From positions 62,001 through 126,000 of the forward strand of contig NZ_JAIRAU010000059.1 in assembly GCF_020073745.1 (NCBI RefSeq): a stretch of 64,000 nt of DNA. The letters are read 5' to 3'. The position numbers were made by a program, and so were the translations under genes. Positions 17,756 to 25,608 of the stretch are shown piece after piece. Source of the stretch: Nannocystis pusilla. Its GTDB lineage: Bacteria > Myxococcota_A > Polyangia > Nannocystales > Nannocystaceae. The notes beneath the pieces are model-generated. The model had not been told where the DNA came from, did no database searches, and saw nothing but the letters and a program-made list of their open reading frames with translations. Position 1 is the first letter of the stretch. Each line of letters opens with the position of its first letter.

Positions 17756-18334
17756 ATGATCGCCGCCGCCATGCCAGGGCCGCTCGCCCAGGATCCGTCC
17801 GCCCAGACGTCCGCCGCGGATCGCGAATTCGAGGCGGTCTACCGCGAGCACGTCGGCTTCGTGTGGCGCAACCTGCGGCGCCTCGGGGTGCCCGAGCCGG
17901 AGATCGAGGACGCGGCCCACGAGGTGTTCCTGGTGGTCCTGCGGCGCCTGCCGCAGTTCGACGGCAGCGCGGCGATCACCACCTGGCTGTATGCGATCAC
18001 CCGCGGGATCGCGAGCAACCGCCGGCGCGGCGATCTGCGGCGGCAGCGGCGGCACGCCGAGGCGCCGGAGCCGGGGCCGGCGGAGGGGCCGGGCGAGTGG
18101 CTCGAGCGCTCGCAGGCGGCGGCGACGGTGGCGCGATTCCTGGCGACGCTGACCCCCGAGCAGCGGGTGGTGTTCGAGCTGTTCGAGATCGAGGGGCTGC
18201 GCGCGCACGAGGTCGGGGCCGCGCTCGACCTCAATGTCAACACCGTGTACACGCGCCTGCGCGCGGCGAGGGCCCGTTTCGCCGCCTTCGTCGCGGCGCT
18301 GCACGGCGGCGCGGCCGGAGGTCCCCATGGCTGA
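17756..18334 (+). CDS. RNA polymerase ECF-type sigma factor
   Basis: 192 residues. Sigma70 region 2 is clear at about 25-92 ('FEAVYREHVGFVWRNLRRLGVPEPEIEDAAHEVFLVVLRRLPQFDG', 'TWLYAITRGIASNRRR'). Region 4 lies at about 125-180 ('LTPEQRVVFELFEIEGLRAHEVGAALDLNVNTVYTRLRAARARF'). An alternative ATG at 17771 would trim five residues; neither has a good ribosome-binding site. The stop overlaps the next gene by 8 nt (ATGGCTGA), indicating translational coupling to its likely regulator. Confidence 0.9.
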   Translation: MIAAAMPGPLAQDPSAQTSAADREFEAVYREHVGFVWRNLRRLGVPEPEIEDAAHEVFLVVLRRLPQFDGSAAITTWLYAITRGIASNRRRGDLRRQRRHAEAPEPGPAEGPGEWLERSQAAATVARFLATLTPEQRVVFELFEIEGLRAHEVGAALDLNVNTVYTRLRAARARFAAFVAALHGGAAGGPHG

Positions 18335-19184
18335 CGAGCTCGATCCGCAGGCCCGCGAATTGTTGGCCGCCTACCGCCGCGACGCCGGGCCGTCGCCGGC
18401 CGCGACCGAGCGCCTGCTGGCGGCGGTGCGCCGCAGCGCGGCCGCGACCGAAGCGGCGCAGGTGTTGCCATTGCGGCGGCGCATCGATTCACGCCACTGG
18501 GTCGGCGTGGCGGTGGTCGGGCTGGTCGCGGCCGCGGTCGCGCTGGCGATCAAGATCTCGCCGCGGCGCCTCGACGCCGACGCGGGGGCGGCCGGCTCGG
18601 CGGCGGCGCTGCACGCCGCGGACGGGTCGTCCGGAGCGTCGGTGACGCCGCGCTCGCGGCCAGGCGCGCCCGCGGAGGCGACGACCGCGGAGGCGACGAC
18701 CGCGAGCGTCGCACCCGAGCCCGCGCCGCCGACGGAGCCGCCGCTGCAGCGGCCGACCGCGCGCGAATCGACGGGCTCGCAGCGGCGCGATCCGAGGGTC
18801 GGCGAGACGCGCGAAGCGGGCACGATCCCGCCGTCGCTCGCGCCGGCCGGCGATCCGGCGCCCGGCGAGCGGCAGGCGGCTCCCGCGAATGCGCCGGCGG
18901 TGCACGGGGAGGGCGACGCGCTGGTGCACGAATTGGCGGCGATGCGTGCGATCAACGATTCGCTCGCGGCCGGCGCGACCGCGCAGGCGCTGGCGCGGAT
19001 CGACGAGTACGAGGGGCGCTTCCCCGCGGGCGCGCTGCGCGAGGAGGCGGCGGCGTTGCGCGCGGTGGCGCTGTGCGCCGGCGGCCGCGAGCGCGAGGGC
19101 GCAGCGGCGGCGACCGAGTTCCTGCGCGCCCACCCGGGCTCGCTGTCGGCCGAGCGGGTGCGCAAGGCCTGCGGCGCGCCCTGA
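18327..19184 (+). CDS. Membrane-anchored partner of the ECF sigma factor (putative anti-sigma)
   Basis: 285 residues, start overlapping the sigma gene. The N-terminal about 55 residues are cytoplasmic and helical ('DPQARELLAAYRRDAGPSPAATERLLAAVRRSA'). One membrane helix follows (WVGVAVVGLVAAAVALAIKI), then an Ala/Pro/Thr/Glu-rich periplasmic linker of about 120 residues. A C-terminal TPR-like segment closes it ('HELAAMRAINDSLAAGATAQALARIDEYEGRFPAGALREEAAALRAVAL'). Topology and coupling fit a transmembrane anti-sigma factor, but no zinc-anti-sigma motif (HxxxCxxC) is present. A perfect dyad hairpin lies 4 bp after the stop. Confidence 0.72.
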   Translation: MADELDPQARELLAAYRRDAGPSPAATERLLAAVRRSAAATEAAQVLPLRRRIDSRHWVGVAVVGLVAAAVALAIKISPRRLDADAGAAGSAAALHAADGSSGASVTPRSRPGAPAEATTAEATTASVAPEPAPPTEPPLQRPTARESTGSQRRDPRVGETREAGTIPPSLAPAGDPAPGERQAAPANAPAVHGEGDALVHELAAMRAINDSLAAGATAQALARIDEYEGRFPAGALREEAAALRAVALCAGGREREGAAAATEFLRAHPGSLSAERVRKACGAP

Positions 19185-19187
19185 GGA

Positions 19188-19209
19188 CACATGTCCTGCG
19201 GGACATGTG
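19188..19209. repeat. Perfect dyad hairpin after the sigma operon (copy 7)
   Basis: CACATGTCC (19188-19196) and GGACATGTG (19201-19209) form a 9-bp perfect stem with a TGCG loop. The core ATGTCC-TGCG-GGACAT is 19191-19206. Its position 4 bp after the operon's last stop suggests a terminator or operator role. No T-run follows. Confidence 0.75.
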
Positions 19210-19263
19210 ACTCGGCGGCGCGGACCAACGATCCCGCCGGCGGTCGGACATTCACGGGTCACC

Positions 19264-19929
19264 ATGCACACTACGCTTCGCAACATTGTCCCCGCCCTCG
19301 CGCTCGCGCTCGCCGCCTGTCAGCTCTCGACCAAGAACCTCGGTGACCCGAACGTGGACTCGGCCTCGGACACGGACGGCGCGACCGGGAGCGCGAGCGC
19401 GACCGAGGGACAGACCTCGGCCGGGACGCCATCGACGGACGGTCCGCTGACCCAGGGGCAGACGACGACCGCGGCCGACACGGACCCACCGAGCACGACG
19501 AGCACCTCGGAGATCTCGGCGACGGTGACCGGGCCCGGGACGACGGAGGAGTTCGTGACGGAGGGCTCGACGACGGGCGAAGCGGGGCTCTCGACGTCGA
19601 CCGGGCTGCTGTCGTCGACCGGCGGCCCCGAGGCGTGCGAGGCGGCCCCGCTGCAGGCGCCGGGCGTCGACAAATCGTGCCAGAGCGACGACGATTGCGC
19701 GGTCGTGTTCCACCAGACCGATTGCTGCGGCACGGTCGCCGCGTTCGCGGTCAACCTCGCCTCGGTCGAGGCATACAACGAGGCCGAGGCCCCGTGCATG
19801 TTCGAGCCGTTCTGCGACTGCGCGCCGGAGGCGACGGAGGCGGAGGACGGCGACGCGACCGCCGACAACGCCTCGATCGTCGCGGTCTGCCTCGACAACC
19901 AGTGCCGCAGCGAGGTCCCGGGCCCGTAA
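19264..19929 (+). CDS. Lipoprotein with Thr/Ser linker and Cys-rich C-terminal domain
   Basis: 221 residues. The signal peptide ends LALAAC (Cys19). Residues 25-125 are a Thr/Ser/Gly/Asp linker. The C-terminal about 95 residues contain ten cysteines including 'CQSDDDCAVV', 'DCCGTVAAFAVN', 'CMFEPFCDCAPEA' and 'CLDNQC'. This is a recurrent myxobacterial exported module in which 'C..DDDC' and 'CCG' are conserved. Likely disulfide-rich at the cell surface; the partner is unknown. Confidence 0.78.
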   Translation: MHTTLRNIVPALALALAACQLSTKNLGDPNVDSASDTDGATGSASATEGQTSAGTPSTDGPLTQGQTTTAADTDPPSTTSTSEISATVTGPGTTEEFVTEGSTTGEAGLSTSTGLLSSTGGPEACEAAPLQAPGVDKSCQSDDDCAVVFHQTDCCGTVAAFAVNLASVEAYNEAEAPCMFEPFCDCAPEATEAEDGDATADNASIVAVCLDNQCRSEVPGP

Positions 19930-20070
19930 TCAATCGCGGGGGGCGTCGCCGGCGCTTGCGAGATCGAGCACAATGCGGGTCCGATCGCCGTGCCCGTCGC
20001 GTGTATACGCATCCGGCGCATTTGCGCGGTGGCCCGTCACGGTTATGCTCGACGGCGAGAAAGGGCATTC

Positions 20071-20319
20071 ATGCAACATCGTCCTCGAATTCGAATCCTC
20101 GCATCCCTGCTCGGGATCGCCATGATGACGGCGACCGCCGCCAGCGCACAGGCTGCGGCGGGCGAGAAGGGCACCGACAAGACCGCGACGCCCGACACCA
20201 GCCCCACGCCGCCCGCGCCGGATCCGGAGCCCAAGCCCGATCCGAAGCCGAAGCCGAAGAAGCCGCCGCCGACCCCGGAGCCCACGCCGCCGCCGCCGCC
20301 GACCCCGCCGTCGCCGTGA
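20071..20319 (+). CDS. Small exported proline-rich protein
   Basis: 82 residues. The start at 20071 has an AAAGGG ribosome-binding site and yields a signal peptide (ILASLLGIAMMTATAASAQAA). The mature part is almost entirely Pro with Lys/Glu/Asp ('PEPKPDPKPKPKK', then poly-Pro), probably an extended periplasmic spacer or a cell-wall-associated peptide. It ends 51 bp before a very stable terminator hairpin. Confidence 0.65.
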   Translation: MQHRPRIRILASLLGIAMMTATAASAQAAAGEKGTDKTATPDTSPTPPAPDPEPKPDPKPKPKKPPPTPEPTPPPPPTPPSP

Positions 20320-20370
20320 GGCCCGCGCGCTGAACGATTCCCATCCACTCCAACCATCACTCTGCGATAC

Positions 20371-20425
20371 GACAGGCGAATCACCGGTGTGGGGTCCTCG
20401 GACCCCCGCCGGTGATTCGCCTGTC
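20371..20425. terminator. Very long bidirectional hairpin terminator
   Basis: The 17-nt arm 20371-20387 is fully complementary to 20409-20425. Nested inside, 20391-20397 pairs with 20400-20406. It separates convergent genes (stops at 20319 and 20444). Confidence 0.85.
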
Positions 20426-20443
20426 TCGACTTTCGGTCTCGCG

Positions 20444-21373
20444 TCAATCGACGCGCGGGTAGGTGCGACGGGCGACGCGCAGGCGCTCGCCTCGACGCAC
20501 GCTGACCAGCGCGCCGCCGACGGCCGCGCCGAGGCCGAGCAGCATCGCCAGCGACAGGCCGAGCAGCGCCTTGCCGGTGCCCTCGGCGGCCTCGAGCGCC
20601 TTCGTCTTGGCGGTGTGGCCGAGCTCGGTGACGCGATTGTCGTAGGCTCCGACGATCCGGTCGGCGATCTCGGCGGACTCGGCCGGGGTCAGCGCGGTGT
20701 TCTCGGCCAGGGCGTCGACGACGGACTGGCGATCGAGGCGACCCTGGCGGACCGAGGTTTGCAGGGCCTTCTTGGCCGAGGCGACCAGCTGGTCGGTGGT
20801 GACGGGCGGCTTGCCCTCGGATTGGAGGCGGCGATTGACCGGGGCGAGGAGATCGTCGGTCGACAGGCCCAGCGATTCGAAGCCCATCTCGCCGATTTCG
20901 CCGGTCGCGCCGGCGCTGACGGCCGCGGCCGCGCCCCCGGCGGTGGCCGAGGCGACGCTGCTGCCGGCCGCGACCGCGCCGCTGAGGACCGCGGTGAGCG
21001 CCATCCACAACAGCGTGATCGAGGCGACGGTGGCGAGCGCCCACACGACGGCGCCGTGAATGGCGCCACCGGCCTTGTCGAGCGGACCGGCGAGCTTGCC
21101 GGCCGCGAGCCCGCCGACGAACAGGGCGAGGAGCGGGGCGATCATCGTCCACACCCCCGCGCCGATGCCGACGCTGCGCAGCGAGCCCGGGTGGTGCGGC
21201 TGGATCGACGCCAGGCCGATGCCCATGCCGAGCAGGTGGAGGAGGAGCCACGCGCCCACGGCGATCAGGGTGCCCGCGAAGATCGAGCCCCAACAGACGC
21301 CGGTGCGCGCGGGGGGGGTGGGCATCGGACCCACGGCTGTGTCGGAATCGTCCTGTGTCATGCGCATTGGCAT
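20444..21373 (-). CDS. Polytopic membrane protein, unknown function
   Basis: About 309 residues. Three in-frame ATGs lie within 12 nt (21373, 21367, 21361) and the true start is unresolved. Four to five hydrophobic helices occur: 'GVCWGSIFAGTLIAVGAWLLLHLLGMGIG', 'WTMIAPLLALFVGGLAAG', 'HGAVVWALATVASITLLWMALTAVL' and a C-terminal 'ALLGLSLAMLLGLGAAVGGALVS'. Gly/Ala-rich helices and a polar central domain of about 110 residues lie between helices 3 and 4. The first helices resemble YrzE/TIGR04086-type proteins weakly. It is the last gene of a leftward run and ends at the long terminator. Confidence 0.7.
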   Translation of the reverse strand: MPMRMTQDDSDTAVGPMPTPPARTGVCWGSIFAGTLIAVGAWLLLHLLGMGIGLASIQPHHPGSLRSVGIGAGVWTMIAPLLALFVGGLAAGKLAGPLDKAGGAIHGAVVWALATVASITLLWMALTAVLSGAVAAGSSVASATAGGAAAAVSAGATGEIGEMGFESLGLSTDDLLAPVNRRLQSEGKPPVTTDQLVASAKKALQTSVRQGRLDRQSVVDALAENTALTPAESAEIADRIVGAYDNRVTELGHTAKTKALEAAEGTGKALLGLSLAMLLGLGAAVGGALVSVRRGERLRVARRTYPRVD

Positions 21374-21433
21374 GCCACCGGTCGGCGACGATCGCACGCG
21401 CAAATGTGCACAGCGCCCGCGGCGCGCGACGAT

Positions 21434-21619
21434 TCACGGCGAGCGCAGCAATATCACCACCACGAGCGCGACCAGGGCGACGAGGATCATCGCGGCGGAG
21501 ATCCGCAGCGGCCGGCGATACGCCGACCGCGGCCGGCGGCGCCACCAGCGATAGAACCACGGGTCGTCCACGCGGGGCGCCAGCGGGTCGTGCGGATCAG
21601 GGGATGCGGACACGGGCAT
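21434..21619 (-). CDS. Small single-pass membrane protein
   Basis: 61 residues. A Trp/Arg-rich N-terminal half ('DPWFYRWWRRRPRSAYRRPLR') is followed by a C-terminal membrane helix (ISAAMILVALVALVVVILL) and a short tail. This is the form of a tail-anchored protein with a cationic cytoplasmic face. Its start overlaps the preceding proline-rich gene by 23 nt, so it is probably translated by coupling. Confidence 0.55.
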   Translation of the reverse strand: MPVSASPDPHDPLAPRVDDPWFYRWWRRRPRSAYRRPLRISAAMILVALVALVVVILLRSP

Positions 21620-21827
21620 GGGGTGCTCCGGCGATGATGGGTGGGGGGTCCTCGAAGGGCGGCTGGTCCGGCGGGGGGTCGATCCGCGGCGGCTCCGTGG
21701 GCGGCGGCTGGATCTCCGGCGGGCTCGGCGGGGTCGGGTCCTCGCGCGGCGGCGGGCTCGGCTCGTCGCGCCGCGGCGGGGTGGGCTGCTCGTCCGGTCG
21801 GGTCGGGTCGCCCGGCCCGGGGCTCAT
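21597..21827 (-). CDS. Small proline-rich protein
   Basis: About 76 residues. The ATG at 21827 overlaps the upstream stop as ATGA, which is the main support for it being translated. The sequence is Pro/Asp/Glu/Arg-rich ('PTPPRRDEPSPPPREDP', 'PPTEPPRIDPPPDQPP') with no signal peptide or domain. It is probably disordered; role unknown. Confidence 0.5.
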   Translation of the reverse strand: MSPGPGDPTRPDEQPTPPRRDEPSPPPREDPTPPSPPEIQPPPTEPPRIDPPPDQPPFEDPPPIIAGAPHARVRIP

Positions 21828-22147
21828 AGACCGAACGTGCATTGCAACCCCGCTCCGATGGTGCAGGCCGGGAATTCACCGCACGAGTTGCTGGCGCACG
21901 AGTCGAGGTCGTCGAGCGTGCTGCGCTGCTCGTCGGCCATGCAGTCGCCGATCCGGCTCTTGCAATCGTCGACGCACTCGTCGGTCGAGACGTCCTCGTC
22001 GCACTCGCGGGCCTTGTCGCAGTACGACTTGCAGCTGGCGCCGATCTCGAGGTTGGTGGCGCCGCTGTCGTCGTCGCCGCAGGCGGCCATGCCGGCGCCG
22101 AGGATGAAGGCGAAGGCGAGGGCGAATCGATGGCGATTGTTCATCAT
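21824..22147 (-). CDS. Small Cys-rich lipoprotein
   Basis: 107 residues. The signal peptide ends GAGMAAC (lipobox). The mature part has about nine further cysteines in pairs ('CKSYCDKARECDED', 'DECVDDCKSRIGDCMADE', 'DSCASNSCGEFPAC'), a helical disulfide-staple pattern common in myxobacterial lipoproteins. The ribosome-binding site (AGGAG) lies in the loop of a small hairpin just before the start. The stop overlaps the next ATG. Confidence 0.75.
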   Translation of the reverse strand: MMNNRHRFALAFAFILGAGMAACGDDDSGATNLEIGASCKSYCDKARECDEDVSTDECVDDCKSRIGDCMADEQRSTLDDLDSCASNSCGEFPACTIGAGLQCTFGL

Positions 22148-22149
22148 GT

Positions 22150-22169
22150 CCTATCTTACTCCTGATAGG
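22150..22169 (-). promoter_or_regulatory. Hairpin presenting the ribosome-binding site in its loop
   Basis: In transcript sense, CCTATC-AGGAGTAA-GATAGG: a 6-bp stem with the Shine-Dalgarno AGGAG in an 8-nt loop, two nt before the ATG pair of the Cys-rich lipoprotein. It overlaps the end of the upstream gene. Confidence 0.55.
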
Positions 22170-22531
22170 GGTATAGGCGGACCTGGCGGGCGTGCAAGCG
22201 ACGATCGCAGGCCGCTGTACCACTCGGCGTAGTGCGTATCGGCGACTTTGCGGCGCCCGAGGTCGGGCGCGCCGTCGGTCCACCACACCGGCCCGCGCTC
22301 GCCGAGAGCGACCTTGGCCGCGTGCACGCGGGCGCGGGCGCTGTGCAGCGCGTCGGCGTCATTGGCCGCGCGGGCCGCCTTCATGTCGCGCCGCGCGGCC
22401 ATCAACGCCCGCACCAGCTCGGCGCGGGTCGCCGCGGACAAATACGGGTTCGCCGCGCGCCACAGCCGCCCGCGGACGACGATGTAGCGTCCGTCGGGGG
22501 TGTGCAGCGGCGGCGAATCAGGCGAGGGCAT
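22151..22531 (-). CDS. Conserved small protein often labelled 'biopolymer transporter Tol'
   Basis: 126 residues. The sequence 'SPPLHTPDGRYIVVRGRLWRAANPYLS..TRAELVRALMAARRDMKAA' followed by 'ARARVHAAKVALGERGPVWWTDGAPDLGRRKVADTHYAEWY' belongs to a widespread proteobacterial family. That family is commonly annotated, without experimental support I know of, as biopolymer transporter Tol. It is soluble, basic and helical, with no signal peptide. It lies 27 nt after the OB-fold lipoprotein gene and 3 nt before the Cys-rich lipoprotein start, in the same leftward run. Confidence 0.75.
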   Translation of the reverse strand: MPSPDSPPLHTPDGRYIVVRGRLWRAANPYLSAATRAELVRALMAARRDMKAARAANDADALHSARARVHAAKVALGERGPVWWTDGAPDLGRRKVADTHYAEWYSGLRSSLARPPGPPIPLSGVR

Positions 22532-22558
22532 GGTCGCTCCGGCGCCCGCGAGCGCGGC

Positions 22559-23443
22559 TCAGTTGCGGCGCTGGTCGTCCGGTTGGACCTCGCGGACCGT
22601 GACGGCCTCGATGTAGACGACCTTGCCGAGGTCGTCGGCCATGTCCTTGGGCAGCTCCCACGTCTCGAGCGCGTTGGCCGGGATCTCGCGCATGGTGCCC
22701 GACACGGTGACCACGTCGCCGACGGCGACGTCCTTCGGCATCATCGTCGGCAGCACGAACACCTTGGCTGCGGCCGTCGGACCGACCCAGAAGCCCTTGC
22801 CCGCGACCGCCTGCACCGTCTCGCGGCCGAGGTCGACCTCCTTGCCGGTGAGCTGCTTGGGGTCGTTGACGGCGACGATCTCGTCGACCGTGTCGACCTC
22901 GCCCTGCGGCTCGGCGGCGGCGGTCTTCTCGTCCGCCTGCTGCGGCGGGCCGACCTTGCGCACCGTGTTGGCGATCAGCACCGGCCGCTCCTTGAGCTTG
23001 ATCTCGATCTCGGGCGAGAGGTCCCAGCCGAGGTCGCGCTCGACGTCGGCGACGACGAAGCGACGCACGGTGCCGTCGACGATCAGCTCGTCGTCCTCCT
23101 TCAGCGCGCCGCCGGAGGCCGCGTCCATCGGCTTCTTCATCAGGACGGTGATGTCGTCGTCGAAGGCCCAGCCGGTGCCCTCGAGCTTGAACGCGCGGTC
23201 GCTGTAGACCTCGTCGACCTCGCCGGTCACGCGCACGTGCTTGTCGAAGTACCACTGCGGGTGCTCCTTGACCGTGTCGACGCTGGTCGACGGCGGCGCG
23301 GGCGTGGGCGCCCGCTCGCCCTGCTGCACAGGGGCGCGCTCGGCCACCCGCTCGCGCTCGTTGGTGCAGGCTCCGGTGGCGCTCGCGGCGAGCAGCGCCG
23401 CACCCGCGATGGCCCACGCGTGGGCATGATTGGTTCGTCGCAT
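22559..23443 (-). CDS. Lipoprotein with OB-fold-like repeats
   Basis: 294 residues. The signal peptide ends SATGAC (Cys26). Two copies of an about 100-residue beta-barrel-like unit follow. Copy 1 reads 'EHPQWYFDKHVRVTGEVDEVYSDRAFKLEGTGWAFDDDITVLM'. Copy 2 reads 'DPKQLTGKEVDLGRETVQAVAGKGFWVG...VFVLP' with 'GDVVTVSGTMREIP'. 'V.V.G.V..V..D.AF.L' and 'GD.V.V.GTVR' are typical of OB-fold nucleic-acid-binding-like periplasmic proteins. First gene of a six-gene leftward run; ligand unknown. Confidence 0.72.
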   Translation of the reverse strand: MRRTNHAHAWAIAGAALLAASATGACTNERERVAERAPVQQGERAPTPAPPSTSVDTVKEHPQWYFDKHVRVTGEVDEVYSDRAFKLEGTGWAFDDDITVLMKKPMDAASGGALKEDDELIVDGTVRRFVVADVERDLGWDLSPEIEIKLKERPVLIANTVRKVGPPQQADEKTAAAEPQGEVDTVDEIVAVNDPKQLTGKEVDLGRETVQAVAGKGFWVGPTAAAKVFVLPTMMPKDVAVGDVVTVSGTMREIPANALETWELPKDMADDLGKVVYIEAVTVREVQPDDQRRN

Positions 23444-23878
23444 GAGTCAGTGTCTCCCTGTTCTCGGGTGATGCGTTCTCGAGTCTGGTGCCGCCCGGCG
23501 GTTCGCCAGGGCGGCGGCGCTGAGGGCATGCACCGCATTGCGAGAAGTGCAAGGCTCGTCGGTCACATTTGCCTGGATGAGATCGGAGCACGGTCGCGCG
23601 CTCGCGAGCCGGCGCCAGGACGACGGCCTCGAGCGCCGCCTGGCGGCCCGGGCGCTTCATCCGCGGTCGCGCCGGAACCAGCGAGCCGAGCCGCCGACGG
23701 GCACGACCGTGAGACCCCCATTCACACTGGTGAATGCCCTGACCGTAACACCGCGACCCTACCGCGCAAGTCGCGGAATCGACGAGGTATGCCACGAGTG
23801 CGACGTGTGCCGTCATTCACGGCCGAGGCCGCTGCTGCGTCGATTCCGCCGCGCTCGCCGGGAGCGGGTCCTGCGCGG
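23444..23878. other. Intergenic gap, probable promoter region
   Basis: About 435 bp upstream of the six-gene leftward run. No repeat or RNA is recognised. The open frames crossing it are Arg-rich shadows. Confidence 0.4.
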
Positions 23879-25003
23879 TCAGGGCCGCAGCACGCAGCCG
23901 CCGACGATCTCGCCGCGCCACTTGGCGAGCATCGCCTCCTTGAAGGCGGGCAGCGGGAACACCCGCGAGACGAGGGGACGGATCCGGCCCTCCTCGACCC
24001 ACTGGAAGATCGCGGCGAGGCGCGGCCGGCGGAGCGACGGATCGTGCAATGTCGAGAGGACGGTCGGGCAGCCGCGCACGGTGAGACCCTTCATCATGAT
24101 GAGATTGGTCGGCAACGTGTTGGCGTTGGGGGCGCCGCGCAGGCCCTTGCCGCGGGCGACCGCGGGCGTGGCGGCCCAGCCGACGATCAAGAAGCGGGCG
24201 CCGAACTTCACGCAGCGCAGGCTCTCGAGCGAGATGTCGCCGCCGACCCCGTCGTGGACGACGTCGACGCCGAGGCCGCCCGTCAGCTCCTTGACCTCGT
24301 CGCGGAATCGTCGCACCCCGGACCCGCCGTCGGGGTCCTTGCAATTGATCACGTGATCGGCGCCCTGGACCTTCACGGCGGCGAGCTTGGCGTCGGAGCG
24401 GCCGGTGGCGATGACGGTGGCGCCGAGCAGCTTGGCGAGGTGGACGGCGGCGAGGCCGGTGGAGCCGGAGGCGCCGTGGATCAGCACGGTCTCGCCGGCC
24501 TGCAGCCCGCCGCAGGTGACGAGGCAGTGATAGGCGGTCTCGTAATTGCCGAGCAGGTTGCAGCCCTGGTCGAAGTCGAGGCCGGCGGGCAGGCGGCGCA
24601 CGGCCTCGGCCGGCGCGACGGCGTGGTCGGCGAAGCCGCCCCAGCGCTGATAGGCGCCGAGCGAGCGCGGCCCGGTCAAGAGGCCGTCGACCAGCACGGC
24701 GTCGCCGACCCGCAGCTGCTCGGGCGCGACGTCGGCGCCGAGCCACACGACCTCGCCGGCGTACTCGAGGCCCGGCGTGTACGGCACCGGCGGGACGTGC
24801 TGGTACTGCCCGCTCGTCATCAGCAGGTCGACCCAGCCGACGGCGGCGCTGCGAACGGCGACGATCACGTCGCGCGGGCCGAGCGTGGCCGGGTCGGGCG
24901 GCTCGGCTGGCTCGAGGGACAGGTGCTCGATCGCCTGCGCCGGATCTTCGGCGAGCTCGCGGACGACGACGCGGTGACCTGGACGCAGGTGTGGTTCGGT
25001 CAT
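23879..25003 (-). CDS. Zinc-independent MDR oxidoreductase (quinone-oxidoreductase-like)
   Basis: 374 residues. An N-terminal GroES-like domain ('DVIVAVRSAAVGWVDLLMTSGQYQHVPPVPYTPGLEYAGEVVWLGADV') is followed by a Rossmann NAD(P)H domain with 'GETVLIHGASGSTGLAAVHLAKLLGATVIATGRSDAKL' and 'GVDVVHDGVGGDI'. The zinc-ligand cysteines of alcohol dehydrogenases are absent, so a quinone or enone reductase is expected. It ends 'FPLPAFKEAMLAKWRGEIVGGCVLRP'. Cytoplasmic; the natural substrate is unknown. It shares a short intergenic region (105 bp) with a divergent lipoprotein gene. Confidence 0.88.
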   Translation of the reverse strand: MTEPHLRPGHRVVVRELAEDPAQAIEHLSLEPAEPPDPATLGPRDVIVAVRSAAVGWVDLLMTSGQYQHVPPVPYTPGLEYAGEVVWLGADVAPEQLRVGDAVLVDGLLTGPRSLGAYQRWGGFADHAVAPAEAVRRLPAGLDFDQGCNLLGNYETAYHCLVTCGGLQAGETVLIHGASGSTGLAAVHLAKLLGATVIATGRSDAKLAAVKVQGADHVINCKDPDGGSGVRRFRDEVKELTGGLGVDVVHDGVGGDISLESLRCVKFGARFLIVGWAATPAVARGKGLRGAPNANTLPTNLIMMKGLTVRGCPTVLSTLHDPSLRRPRLAAIFQWVEEGRIRPLVSRVFPLPAFKEAMLAKWRGEIVGGCVLRP

Positions 25004-25108
25004 GAGGCGGCGGGGCAGGGTACCGCCGCCCTGGCGCCGGCTCAACGCGAAGCGAGCGGGCGCCGCGGCTTGACGCCGGGCGGCGCCGGCGGCGATAGTG
25101 AGGCGCGA

Positions 25109-25513
25109 ATGAGGCGCGCGCTCGTCGTCGTCTGTCTGCTGCTGCCGGCCTGCAGCGGGGGGCCCGAGACCTTCTGGCGCGGGCTGCAGCGCGGGCTGTG
25201 CAAGTTCAACCGCCAGTGCACCGACCGCGAGCGAGAGGCGGTCGGCGACTGCGAGCGGTCGTACTACGAGCGGGTCCAGACGCCCGAGGGCTTCGCCGAC
25301 AACTGCGAGGACTACGACGCGGACGTGGGGCGCGACTGCCTCCGCTACATCCGCGAGTCCCGGCGAGCGTGCCGCGACCTCGATGCCCGCCCGCAGGCGT
25401 GCGCGGGGATCTGCGGGCCGGACACGGGGATCCAGTTCTTCCAGGCCGGCGCCGGCGAGGAGGCGGCCGAGGCCGCGGCGACGGCGTGGACGCCGGGGCT
25501 GGTCGCCGAGTGA
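25109..25513 (+). CDS. Small Cys-rich lipoprotein
   Basis: 134 residues, start preceded by GAGG. The signal peptide ends LLPAC (Cys15). The mature part ('FWRGLQRGLCKFNRQCTDRERE', 'DCERSYYERV', 'NCEDYDADVGRDCLRYIRESRRACRDLD', 'QACAGICG') carries about nine Cys in helical C-x3-x10-C spacing, like the lipoprotein at 21824-22147. A family dyad repeat follows the stop. Confidence 0.72.
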   Translation: MRRALVVVCLLLPACSGGPETFWRGLQRGLCKFNRQCTDREREAVGDCERSYYERVQTPEGFADNCEDYDADVGRDCLRYIRESRRACRDLDARPQACAGICGPDTGIQFFQAGAGEEAAEAAATAWTPGLVAE

Positions 25514-25524
25514 CCTGTTCGAAT

Positions 25525-25547
25525 GGACATGTCTTGGCGGACAGTCC
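25525..25547. repeat. ATGTCC-N4-GGACAT family dyad (copy 8)
   Basis: Core ATGTCT-TGGC-GGACAG (25529-25544), one base off in one arm. The wider hairpin GGACATGTC / GACAGTCC lies 11 bp after a lipoprotein stop. Confidence 0.6.
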
Positions 25548-25608
25548 ATGCTCGGTCGGCGGGCGCGGACGGCTTCCGGGCGACCAGGCGGGGTGTTAGG
25601 GTGACGAC

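Noticed and set aside
22232-25513. 1093-codon open frame on the plus strand
   Set aside because: Only its last 135 codons (25109-25513) form a real lipoprotein gene; the rest is antisense to convincing genes.
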